A stretch of 64,000 nt of DNA from Marvania coccoides (lineage: Eukaryota; Chlorophyta; Trebouxiophyceae; Chlorellales; Chlorellaceae), in NCBI GenBank assembly GCA_963854735.1, contig OY978097.1, positions 992,001-1,056,000 on the forward strand, read 5' to 3'. Position 1 is the stretch's first letter. Every line of letters starts with the position of its first letter. Below, piece after piece: positions 53,925 through 64,000 of this stretch. The notes under the pieces were generated by a model that had not been told where the DNA came from, searched no databases, and saw only the letters and a program-made list of their open reading frames with translations. Both the position numbers and the translations under genes were made by a program.

Positions 53925-55979
53925 ATGTGGAACACGTTTAAACACATCGCAAACGAAGCAATTGAAACAGCAAAGGAGATCCGCGAGGCACACCAGGCGA
54001 GCGAGCGAGGAACACTCGGTTCAAAGTCATTTTCTGGACCTCAACAAGATCCGTTCATTCTCACCGCGTCCCTCTTCTGTGCACTGCAGACTGCTCGTTG
54101 GGAAGATGAAGAAGACGTGAATGGGGGCGGGGCGCAGGCTGCATCCTACTCCAGCGACCTGCGACCTTCCCCTTTTGCCTCTCAACCGCTGCAACCCTCG
54201 CAGCCAGCTCCAGCTTTCCAGCCGCCTCCAGTCGCACCTCCATCTGCGCCGCCTGCATCTGCGAGCACCGCAGCAGACAAAGGAGGGCAGGACGTTGCAG
54301 CACGCTTGGCGGCCTTGAAAGCAAAATTGGCGGCAAAAAATGCTCTGCCTGCCACTAGCGCTGGTTCTAGTAACGCAGTGGTTAGTCAGCCTGTGGCCCC
54401 TCCTAATGCTGCGCCAGCTCATCAGTACCAGCCCCCCCGACCGCCGCCATCATTTCAACAGCAACCGCAGCAGCAGCAAAGTCGCACCGATGCTGTTACT
54501 GCTGCAGCTGCAGCAAACCAAGCTGATGAGCTGCACCGACAGAGGCGAGAGCAGCAGGACGCCGCCGCAAAAGCGCACTTTTCCGAGGTGTCTGCGCTGC
54601 GGGAGGAGCTGCAGGCGACGCGGGGAGAGGCCGCCGCAGAACGACAACGGGCAGCCGCCCTGGAGGCACAGGCAGCGGCGCTGCAGGCTCGAGCTGCGGA
54701 GGCGGAGTCTGCAGCGGCTGCCGCGGCCAACACCAGGGCTGCGGCGGCGGAGAACGAGCTGAAGGCGGCCAGGGCGGAGTGCGCTGCGTTGCACGAACAG
54801 CTGGCCTACCAGCGCTCCTCCCAAGCGCATGCCAGCGCTGACGAAGAGCAGCTGCGTCGGGATCTGGCGTCCGCAAAGGCTGCAGCCGCTGCGGCGGACG
54901 CCGAGCGCACCGCAGCCAAGCAGCAGCTGGGGCGGCTGAAGGGCCAAATGTTGAAAGAGCAGGAGGATGAGGAGGAGAAGGTGAAGTGGAGGGTGGCAGC
55001 TGAGGTGAAGCTGGCTCTGGAGAAGATGGGGGTGGGGCCCAGCGGGCTGGCCTCTGGCGTTGACAGCGCCGAGAGCGCCAGGCTGCAGCAGGAGGCAGAG
55101 GCAGCCACGCAGCGGGCGGAGCGCGCCGAGAAAGAGGCGGCACGGTGGGAGTCGGTGGCTGCTGCTCGTGACGCCGAGGTTTCCAACATGCAGCGCGCCC
55201 TGGGGGAGCTTTCGTATGAGTCGGATGCTGCGGAGAGAATGCGGGGGGAGCTGAGGGCCATGCAGACGGATGTGCACGCGCTGCGGGGCCAGTTGGAGTC
55301 GGCCAAGGTGGGGAAAGAAGCCGCGGAGGCTGCCGTCGCGGCAGCGCAGTCGGAGGTCGCTGCTGCCAAGGCGGCAGCAGCGGCGGCGAGGAGCGCAGAA
55401 GCTGGCGCTCAGAGGGAGGTTTTGGCTAGTCGGGTGGCGCAGCAGGAGCTGTCGAAGCGGGTGCAGGAGCTGAGTGGGGGGCGGGGCGCGTTGGACCGCG
55501 CTATGGTGCTGCAGGCTCTGACTGAGATGGCCAGCAGGCGGAGCTCCACAGACGATGTGCTAGACGTGATAGCAAGGTTAGAAAAGGGGCCGGAGAGAGG
55601 AGATGTTACTTTAAAAATGCAAATGTTTCGCTAAATCACCTAGACGATTTCCATTTTGCATGGGGTTTATTTATTTTTTTCTTCTTCCTGCAGGTCGTTG
55701 GGGCTGACTGCTGATGAGCTGGCTGCCGTTAAGGCGGCGAGCAAGCAGAGCTCGGGGGGTGCAGCGGGACCCTCCCTCGCTTCTTCGTGGGTGGACTTCT
55801 TGGAGTCTGCAGTTGAAGAGGACGGCAGCAACGGCCCCCAAGCGGCACTGCCACCGCCGCCGCCTCCAGTGAGCTGGGTCCCTCCGCCCGGCTTCCCAGC
55901 GCCACAGCAGCCTCTCCCAGTCACCAGCGCTGGCGTGTCAAAATCTAGCTCTTACATTTCTAATGCTTCTATTCTTTGA
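53925..55979 (+). CDS. Golgin with GRAB-type domain (GMAP-210/Rud3, golgin candidate 3/4-like)
   Basis: Model: 53925-55576 joined to 55694-55979, 645 residues; a probable extra GC-AG intron (53997-54089) would reduce this to 614. N-terminal MWNTFKHIANEAIETAKEI resembles the amphipathic start of golgins. A Pro/Ala-rich linker precedes a long Ala/Glu/Arg heptad coiled coil (about 215-520). Near the end, LDRAMVLQALTEMASRRSSTDDVLDVIARSLGLTADEL reproduces the GRAB domain that binds ARF1 on cis-Golgi. The tail is Pro-rich. Coiled-coil composition makes homology by eye weak outside GRAB. Divergent from the COA1-like gene. Confidence 0.7.
53997..54089 (+). other. Probable GC-AG intron in the golgin gene
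   Basis: CACCAG|GCGAGCG at 53997 and CTTCTGTGCACTGCAG at 54074-54089 look like donor and acceptor. The segment is 93 nt, stop-free and phase 0, so both spliced and retained forms keep the frame. Confidence 0.5.
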
Positions 55980-56165
55980 CTACCCTCTTTTTGGCCCTTT
56001 TTGTGTGTAATTTCCTTTTTCTTTCAAGTGCAATAGTAAAAATATAGTAGTCGATAAACAGAATTAAAACTAGCAGCAGCAGCAACCGAAACTGTATGTG
56101 TAAAAGTAAGAAAAGAAAAGCAATTAACAAAAACACGTTTTCTATAAAATCCGAAATCCTTTCTA

Positions 56166-59100
56166 TCACGACACCATGCTGCCAACCCTGGTGGCAAACA
56201 GCTCGCTTAGCACTTTTTGCACCTCTGGCGGCGCCAACTCGCAGCTGATGAGGTTCGTCAGCAGCGGGAACAGGTCCTTGATGTGAGATCGGAAGGCGTC
56301 GGGGCTGAACGCCAGCAGCGCCTTCAGGGTGGCCACAGCCAGCGGCGCCAAGGCCTCATTCTCCGCAGCCAGCGCGGCCATGGCCGCAGCTGCCGCCCCG
56401 CCGCCCATCGCTGCCGCCTCCGCTGCTGCGCTGGCAGCCAAGCTCTGCTGCTCGAATCTCTCCAGGTTGTGCAGGCACAGCGCTCCCAGGCGGGACTCTA
56501 CGTCCGCTGCCTTGCGCAGCGCGTCTGGGCCGCAGGCCGTCACCGTGAGCAGCACCGACAGGTGCGCCTGGGCGGCCTCGACCTCAAGCCGCAGCAACGG
56601 AGGGTCTGGGAGGGCGCGTTCGGGTCCCACAGCGTCCGCTGCCTGCGCCATCGACAGCGAGTGCCGCAGCCCCACGTCCGCGTCCGTGTCAACTGCGTGC
56701 TGCGCGATCGTTCGCAGCACATCCAGTAGCGTCACAGCCGCTGTGGTGGGCAGCGATCGAGAGTGCGCTGCGTACACCTCCCCGCACGCCTGCGCCAGAA
56801 GCAGCTGCGTGGAGGCCCGGCATTTCACCTCCGCCAGCCGCCGCGCGCCTGCGCCCTGCCCCAGGGAGTACCCGCTGCCTCCGCCGCTGCCGCCGTTGGC
56901 CATTTTCGTGGCGTCGGTTCGCACGGCCATGCGGTGGTGAATGAGGTCCGACACCGCGGGCAGCGTGTCTTCCGCTGCGCTGGAGAAGGCGGCTGTCACT
57001 GTGCTCCAGGTGGCTGCATCACCACCTTCCCCACACGCCAAGGCCAGCCGAGTCAACGCCGCCACGCCCACAGCTGCCAGCGCAGGGTGCGACCGCCGCA
57101 CCAGTCCACCCAGCAGGTCCAGCGTTCGCTCCAGCAGCTCTGGTACTGCGCTGTGGTACCTCGCCACTACGTCCACCAGATGCTGCAGCGTTGCGGTACA
57201 AGTTTCGTACAGCCAGGAGTCCACCTCCGCGCGCCGGGCGTCGTCGGTGAAGGTGGTGGTGTCGGTGACCTCTGCGCGCACGTGGTCGAACATTGGCAGC
57301 AGCACCGAATCGTACACTCGCACCCAAAACTGAGGGGTGAAGGAGGCGCCGTGGTACTTCAAAATGTCAAAAAGAACGCCCAGGGCGCCGTATCTGGAGT
57401 GGGTAAGGGGAGAAAGAGGAGTGAGTTACTTTGAACGGAAGGAAATAAATATATATCAGTAAAAATAAAAATAAAAAAATATATATATATATAAATAATG
57501 TCGACCAAGGAATATGATTCGTCTTTACCTGATCTCCTGACGGGGATCAAACGTGAGCTCCGACAGGCCAGCCAGCAGCGGGAACCAGAAGTACATGTGT
57601 TCATCGCGGTCGGTAAACCTGATGGCGCTGCCGGCGCCGCGGGACTCAGCAGCCGGCGCCGCGGTGGCCGCCGCTGCCGCCGCCGCCGCGCTCACCGCCT
57701 TGGCCGCTGCCTCCGCCTCCGCGGGGCCGGTGCGCGGCCTGATGCGGTGCGCGTTACGGTCCAGTGCTGCTGCCCCTGCTCCCTCTGGCAGAGTTCCAGA
57801 CGCCACCTCAGTGATGTCCCCCTCCGCCAGCTCCAGCGCACAGAACCGCAGGAAGGCGATGGCGTTCAGCGACACGTCCAGCGAGTGCGGGTTGTTGGTG
57901 AAGGCTACCAGGCAGTTCACGCAGTCGGTGAACGTCGTGGTCTCGGTCTCAGTGATATGCGCGAAATGCTCGCGCACGATCTTCTCCACGGTGTCGAACG
58001 CCAGGCGCACGATGTGGGGGGAGTCGTCGCCTGCCGCGGTGGTGAACACCATGAACACGCTCTTCCATCCCGACTTAATATTGGCCACGCGCGCCAGCAC
58101 CATCTGGCTGACGCAGCGAATCACCAGCTCGCGAATCTCTGCGCTTTTGGAGTGGCGCACCAGCGAGACGAAGGGCCGCAGGAAATCGTTCTGGAAGGTG
58201 TAGTTGGCCAGCTCGTCGCGCTCCAGAAACTTCATGGCCAGCTGGCGGAGGGAGTCCACGGCAAACATGGAGACAGCCAGGCTCTCGTGGCAGCCCACCG
58301 CCGTGAAGAAGTCGGCAAGCACCGCCCAAATGCGGCTCCACACCAGTCGAATGCGATCCATGTTGAAGTGCGCGATCTCCACGATCTTGCTGAGCGAAAA
58401 GACGCGAGGGGGGCCGCCGGGCTTCAACTCCTCTCTGGCCACCGAGCAAAGCGTGCTGACGAAGCCCACGATGGCGTCACTGTCCAGCCGCACCGAGTCA
58501 ATGAAGAAGCGGTTGAGTTCTTGCGAGTCCACTGCTCCCAAAATGCCGGGGGAAGGCAGAGCGGCAGCCAGCGCTGCAGGGTAGGCTTTGCCGCCTGGGC
58601 CCTTCCAGGGCGCGGCTTGCAGGCCCATGTCGCTGATGCTGCTGTAGGACTCGACGGTGACCATCTCTGCGCCCTTGAGGGTGGCGAAGAGCGCCGCATC
58701 AGATGGGACGCCCGCCTCAAGCTGGTTGATCAACTCAAAGCGGGACACGCAGCGCAGGATGTCGCCCCAGCTGTCGCCCAGCGAGTTGCCCTCGTGATCG
58801 GCGATGTGCAGCAGTGCCCTGCACGGTAAAGAAAGGGAAAAAGAGGAGGGAAAATGGTGAATATTTCACTCAAACGTGTGGGCAAAAAAATTGCTGAAAA
58901 GGAGCAGGAATAAGAGCTCGAATAAAAAAAGAGGGGGGAAAATCGACAAACCTGAAGGCGAGTGCGTGCTTCAGCCGCATTCGTGCGGGGGCTTGCAGCA
59001 TGGTGAACATAGTGAGAGAGGACAGGAAGGTCGCCTGCAGCATGCCCATGCCCAGCCGCGAGGTCAGCGCCACAGCCGACTCAAACCCATTCAGACATTG

Positions 59101-62100
59101 CGCCACAAAGAAGTCGTTGTTCTCCTCCTCAAACAGCACGCTGAAGGCGCCCAAGGTGGGCGCCCACGCCACATCCACCATCGGCCGCACCGCCTCGCCG
59201 TCCCTCGCCTCGTAAAACGTGGCACCCTTGGCCTGCTGCCGCAGGAACTCGTGGGTGCGGCGGATGGACTCTTCCGTGGGCTCCGCAGCGGCTGCAGCCT
59301 GCCTGCCGGGGATCAACGCCATCACAGTGTCCAGCCACCCCGAGGACGCCGCTTCCGCCTTTGCGGCAGCCGCGCCGCCACCCAGCCCCTCCCCAGGCTC
59401 GTCCTTCATCTTGATCTCGTTATTTACGATGCGGTCGTACAGCGCCTCCATAAATTCCGCCGGCAGGTCCCCACCGTCGTTGATGCCCCGATTGTTGCGC
59501 ATAAAGTCGGACTTGGTCATCTTCACCTTGACCATGGGGTTGTGGGCGTCGGTGTTGAGCATGATCACGCTGTAGGCCAGCACGTAGGCCACGTCCGCGC
59601 TCTTGAAGGCGTCCTGGTTGCACACCACAAAGCGCTCGGCAAACTTCTCCATCAGCCGATCGATCTTCTGCGCCTCGCCGGGCAGCCGGAAGCCCTCCAG
59701 GAACTTGCGGATGGCGGCGTCAAAGTCCATGGCCACGAAATCCAGCGCATCGACGTACGCGTGCATGACTTTCAGGTTGAAATCGTCCCGCTCACCCAGA
59801 TAATCGCCGATTTGAACCTTGTCCAGCCCGCGGGTGGCAGCTAGGAAGTGTGCCACAGTGGCGGGCTCCTCCCCCAGCAGCCCCTGCGCCTGCAGGAACG
59901 CCACCCCCTTCTTAGGCTTCTTGTTGAACTGCGCAACGCCCTGCTCAAACACCTGCTTGAACGCCTTCCACGACCGCAGCAGCTCCGCCTCGCTGCGTCC
60001 GCTGCCAGCCCCGCCAGGGGTGACCATGGGAACGCCCCCCTCGGTGGACCCAGAAGCCAGCCGCTCCATCCAAGCCTCCCTCAGGCTCTCCTCCACCGCT
60101 TTCACCTCTGGCAGCGCAGCGGGGGCGTTGCCGTTGGCAGCAGGGGCTTCCTCCCCACCCGGGGCTCCACCCGCCACCGCGTCCTCTTCCCCCACGCTCC
60201 TCAAACGAGCCCCGCCAGCGGCGGCGATCGAAGCATCGTACCACGCTTGCAGCGAGCTCAGCGCCGCCGCCAGGCACAGCAGCGCCTCGTACCGCAGGGA
60301 CTGCATCTCGGGGCCCTCTGAGGTGCCCGCAGGGGGGTGACTGCCCTGCGCCACACGCACCAGCGCTGCCACGGAGCGCTCAAACAGGTTGGCGCCCCCC
60401 AGGTCGCAGTCATAGTTCACAAACAGATCCACCAGGATCTGGCCGTCGGAGCACAGCGTGTGCAGGCAGCGCAGAGCCACCGCGCGCTGCGCAGCGTCCG
60501 CCACCATGGGGGACGGCGCAGCAGGGCCGCCGGCTGCTCCTGCGCCAGGGCCCCCCGTGGGCGGCTCGATGGGGCGCAGCAAGATCATGGGGTAGAAAAC
60601 CCCTACCTCCGCCTTTAGGTTGCGCCTGAAATGCACCACCAGGGTCAAAAAGATGGAGGCACACAAACGCTGCGCCTGGGCGGCCGGCGAAGCGCAGTTC
60701 TTCAGCAGTGACAGGCACAGGTACTGCTTGATGGCGCCGATGAAGCGCTCGCCCGTGCGGAACGCGGGTCCGCTGTTCTCCAGCAGAATTTTCAGCAGCT
60801 CCAGCGCCAGCACTTTGCCGCGCAAGGTCGTCAGCTCCGAGCTCACAGAGGGGTCGGCGCTGCGGATGGACAGCTTGCACAGCGCACGGAACACCAGGAA
60901 GGCGTCCTTCTGCAGCACAGCCGCCAGTGCGCTGGGCGTGCTCGCCACGGCAGGACCCCCGCCACCTTCACTACCCCCAGGCGCGTCCTGCTTGCCCTTG
61001 CTGGCCTCCGACGAGCCTTCCAGGTCTGACTCGGAGCCCTGGCGCGGCACCGCCGCCTCCGCTGGGTTCCAGCTGATGCGCTGTGAGTCCACGGGGTCTG
61101 AAGGGTCAAAAAGTTCATCCACAGCAGGCCCAGCAGCGTCAGTGGCCACCGCAGCGAAGGCATCGTCCAGCCCCGCCTGCACCCCCTCTGCAAACGTCCC
61201 AAAGGGGTCCACCGCCGACGCCACGTCGTGCAGGAACTGCTGCACAAACACCGACATAGACGAAGAGTCAGAGGCAGGCAGCCCCAGCACGTCTGTCACC
61301 GCCAACGGGGGCACCACCACCGACAGCGTGCCGGCCTCCAGTCGCTGGAACACCACGTTGAGGGTCTGCGTGAGCGTGGCCTTGGCGGTGGCTTGAGTGA
61401 CTTCTGAGCGGGAGGTCAAAAACACGTTGTAAGCGGCGCGCACCGCCAGCAGCAGCGCCTGACCGTGCACGGTGAGGGAAGGGGAGGTGGTCACGGTGAG
61501 CAGCGCCTTCAGCAGGCGCAAATCCACGGCGTCATCGCCAGTGTCATCGCACCGACAAATGAGCTCCACCGCCTGCGCCTGGGGGGGCTGCGCAGCGAAC
61601 TGCAGCGGGGAAACCAGGCCCTCGGGGGTGTCTTTACCCCCTGTGCCCCGCAGCGCCTCCTCCCGCTTGTGGTTGATTGAGTGCACCGGGCCTTGAATGA
61701 GCTTGAATGACACCAGCTTTTGCAGGCAGTCTAGAGCCACGTCCATGACTACAGGCTTGCGCGTGTCGATGGCGTCGCGCAGCACCAGCATCATGGCGCG
61801 GGCGGCGCCGTCGGCGAGCGCCCCGGGGCGGCGGCGGGGGCGGCTGGCAGGGCTGAATGTGTGTGGGAGTGACAGCGGCATGTGCCCTGCGTCTGCCCCC
61901 TCAGCTGTCGCGTCCTCGATCTTCAGCGTCAGCTTGAACTCGCCGTCTCCGGCTGGGGAGGGGCACAGTCCCACGGAGACGGCCGGAGCGCCGTCTTTGT
62001 CACCTGCCGCTGCTGTTGGCGCTTTGCGTGGAGTCTCTGGCTTGGGAGACACGGGGCTCAGGGGAGCAGGATCCTGTGTTTCCAGGCCGGTGCCCATGAA

Positions 62101-62247
62101 CACGTCGAGCTTCTCCAGCAGGGCGTCCAGATCCGTCTGCAGCTTGGCATATTTTCTGCCGGCGGTGTTTTGTTTGATCTTCTCCAGGCAGGGCCGGATG
62201 AGCACTGAGGCGGACACAGCTGCCGTTGAGGCAGCAGGATCAACCAT
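56166..62247 (-). CDS. BIG-class ARF guanine-nucleotide exchange factor (Sec7 domain)
   Basis: Model: exons 58952-62247, 57529-58818 and 56166-57393, 1937 residues. N-terminal DCB/HUS regions (SVLIRPCLEKIKQNTAGRKY ... TLVVHFRRNLKAEVGVFYPMILLRP) precede the Sec7 domain at about 772-950 with the catalytic glutamate finger in FRLPGEAQKIDR (Glu858) and the NTDAHNP motif. HDS regions follow: ALAFRALLHIADHEGNSLGDSW, LFATLKGAEM..., FTNNPHSLDVSLNAIAFLRFCA and the C-terminal FWVRVYDSVLLPMFDHVR, WLYETCTATLQHLVDV. BIG proteins load ARF1 with GTP at the trans-Golgi and endosomes. The start ATG 62247 was preferred over an upstream non-ATG frame. Confidence 0.95.
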
Positions 62248-62338
62248 TTCGTGGTGATTTACCTGCGTGGACAGCACGGAGAGTAAGCCATTGTGGTTTT
62301 CACTCGAGGGGAACTAACACATGATTTGTATGTGTCTC

Positions 62339-62542
62339 TTACTTCTTGAAATGCTTGAACAGGACCGAATCGTCGCGCCCCTTCTTCGACAACCAGCTGA
62401 TTAACCTCAAAGCAGCACCTTCTGCGGCCTTTGCATCTTCAGGATTCGCCTTCACAATGCGCCTAATGTTATGTTTCAACTTGGCCTGAACGGGCTCAGG
62501 GAGGTGCTTTAAATCCTTCAAGATCCGTCTCAAAGTGCTCAT
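62339..62542 (-). CDS. Small basic protein, 67 aa, uncharacterised
   Basis: Short frame from ATG 62542 to TAA 62339 with good codon composition. It is helical and basic: MSTLRRILKDLKHLPEPVQ then AKLKHNIRRIVKANPEDAKAAEGAA and a C-terminal LISWLSKKGRD. The LRxxLKxLxxLP pattern and size recall small LYR-like mitochondrial assembly factors, but a true LYR tripeptide is missing, so the family is not assigned. It is divergent from the FTHFS gene with 216 nt between the start codons. Confidence 0.6.
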   Translation of the reverse strand: MSTLRRILKDLKHLPEPVQAKLKHNIRRIVKANPEDAKAAEGAALRLISWLSKKGRDDSVLFKHFKK

Positions 62543-62758
62543 ATCTTTTTATACAATTGCGTCCCCAGAGCAACGCAGGGGTCTGTAAAAATGTACATTT
62601 TTATTTTGGAACGCAGACTGTTTGCAGCAATTTCCCCCCAATTTCGCATCAAAATTAAAGATTTGTAGTTTACATACGCTGATAAACGCATTCTTGGGCC
62701 ACTCCCCCTAAAAAATCCACTTCTTGACACACAGCTGAAAAAACTTGATCCGTGCGAG

Positions 62759-64000
62759 ATGGCTACTATTGCGCGGCCTCTGGAGGTCAAAACTCCCACA
62801 CCTTCTGACATTGACATCGCCCAGGCGATTGAGCCTTTGCCCATCACCCAGATCGCCGAATCCCTCGGCCTGAATGAGCTGGAGTTTGAGCAGCACGGCC
62901 GAACCAAAGCCAAGGTACTGCTGAAGGAGACGCTGGCCCGCCTGGGAGATGCTCCCAACGGCAAGTACGTGGTGTGTGCGGGCATCACACCCACGCCTCT
63001 AGGTACGCCCTCCCTTTAACACAACATTCACATTCTTTTCGGTTATTGCCACCCGCCCAGTCACACCCAAGTAGCTTTGCCTTATAAACAAAATAAATCA
63101 GACGTTAATGGCGGTAAAAACTCCACTCTTAACAATTTATAAAAACACTTCTCCCTTCCCAATTAATTAATTAATTAATTAATTTAATAATGCACAGGCG
63201 AAGGCAAGTCGACGACCACTGTCGGGCTGTGTCAAGCGCTGGGCGCGCACCTCAATCGCAAGGTGGTCACCTGCGTACGACAGCCCAGTCAGGGCCCCAC
63301 CTTTGGTATCAAGGGCGGTGCAGCGGGTGGCGGCTACAGCCAAGTCATCCCCATGGAGGAGTTCAACCTCCACTTGACCGGTGACATCCACGCCATCACC
63401 GCCGCCAACAACCTTCTGGCCGCCGCCATCGACGCCCGCATGTTCCACGAGGCCAGCCAGTCGGACGCAGCGCTGTTCAACCGGCTGTGCCCCCCCAACG
63501 TGGACGGCTCTCGCTCCTTCACGCCGGTGATGCGCCGCCGCCTGCGCAAGCTGGGCATTGACAAGGACGACCCCAACGAGCTCACCGAAGAGGAGCGCGC
63601 GCGGTTTGTGCGCCTGGACATCGCCCCCGACACCATTACGTGGCGGCGAGTATTGGACACAAATGATCGCTTTCTACGGGGGATCACCATCGGGCAGGGC
63701 CCCCAGGAGCGCGGAATGACGCGCTCCACCGGTTTTGACATCGCCGTGGCCAGCGAGATCATGGCTGTGCTGGCGCTGGCCACTTCTCTGGGCGATATGA
63801 GGGAGCGGCTGGGGGCGATTGTTATTGGGCAGTCGAAGCGGGGAGAGGCGGTGACCAGCGATGATCTGGGGGTGGGCGGCGCGTTGACGGCGTTGATGCG
63901 CGATGCGCTGAACCCCACGCTGATGCAGACTGTGGAGGCAACACCGGTGCTGGTGCACGCCGGTCCCTTTGCCAACATCGCACACGGAAACAGCAGCATT
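62759..64000 (+). CDS. Formate-tetrahydrofolate ligase (10-formyl-THF synthetase), 3' end cut by window
   Basis: Model: exon 1 62759-63002 and exon 2 63198 to beyond 64000. The protein starts [22 protein letters not shown] and reads [40 protein letters not shown] (P-loop spanning the intron), [40 protein letters not shown] and [13 protein letters not shown], all hallmarks of FTHFS. It activates formate with ATP to make 10-formyl-THF in one-carbon metabolism. Monofunctional as far as visible, like the plant enzyme. The 195-nt intron includes a (TTAA)n run at about 63160-63186. Confidence 0.97.
63160..63186. repeat. AATT/TTAA simple repeat in the FTHFS intron
   Basis: Six consecutive AATT units end just before the splice acceptor at 63197. 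A low-complexity run typical of the AT-rich introns here. Confidence 0.85.

Noticed and set aside
57498..58829. Plus-strand 443-aa open frame
   Set aside because: Antisense of BIG exon 2; low-complexity Arg/His-rich composition.
1..64000. tRNA, rRNA or snRNA genes
   Set aside because: No stretch with the conserved B-box-like arm, rRNA core or snRNA signature was noticed; a covariance-model scan would be needed for certainty.

Overview
This is a nuclear, protein-coding stretch from a photosynthetic eukaryote, most probably a green alga (Chlorophyta). The reasons are spliceosomal introns throughout, a plant-type PEP carboxylase ending in QNTG, a plant-class NPSN SNARE, a BIG-class ARF-GEF, a PGPP1-type plastid/mitochondrial phosphatase, a carotenoid cleavage dioxygenase, a GAF-PAS protein kinase and proteins with transit-peptide-like N-termini. 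Exons are GC-rich. Introns (about 55-135 nt, one of 367 nt) and intergenic gaps are AT-rich. Genus cannot be decided from sequence alone. I found no rRNA, tRNA or CRISPR array. The standard genetic code fits all models.

Layout. 0-6 kb: 3' end of a CTD-phosphatase-like gene with a BRCT domain (+), an SPX protein (-), then the outlier of the window, an apparently intact intron-containing Fanzor (eukaryotic TnpB-like RNA-guided nuclease) gene (+, 2035-4755), followed by a SlyD-like FKBP with transit peptide (-). 6-15 kb: TSR1 ribosome biogenesis factor (-) divergent from an NPSN SNARE (+), ALG9 (+), an unusual array of palindromic repeats (12898-13134), and a ZIFL-like MFS transporter (-). 15-28.8 kb: plastid-type dual-specificity phosphatase (+), SAPS/PP6 regulatory subunit with micro-exons (-), WDR48 (+), ASPM (-), PGPP1 (-). 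29-41.8 kb: GAF-PAS kinase with a myristoylation-type N-terminus (+), RPB2 (-), carotenoid oxygenase (-), a 2OG-Fe(II) oxygenase-like orphan (-), a membrane-protein orphan (+). 42-64 kb: an unexplained 1.4-kb stretch, GCP3 (+), a 175-aa orphan (-), PEPC (-) divergent from SEH1 (+), SPCS3 (-), a COA1/TIM21-like membrane protein (-) divergent from a GRAB-domain golgin (+), BIG ARF-GEF (-), a 67-aa orphan (-) and the start of formate-tetrahydrofolate ligase (+).

The genes do not form an operon or cluster. They are mostly housekeeping: secretory pathway (NPSN, SPCS3, ALG9, BIG, golgin), transcription (RPB2, CTD phosphatase), ribosome assembly, mitosis (ASPM, GCP3), phosphate and lipid metabolism (SPX, PGPP1) and C1/C4 metabolism. 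Accessory interest lies in the Fanzor locus (rearranged RuvC-II glutamate, candidate guide-RNA region at its 3' end, telomere-like repeats at its 5' end), the palindromic array, and a surprising number of GC-AG introns (three clear, one probable, among about 50 introns). Exon coordinates were deduced by eye from splice sites, reading frame and family conservation; none is supported by transcripts.
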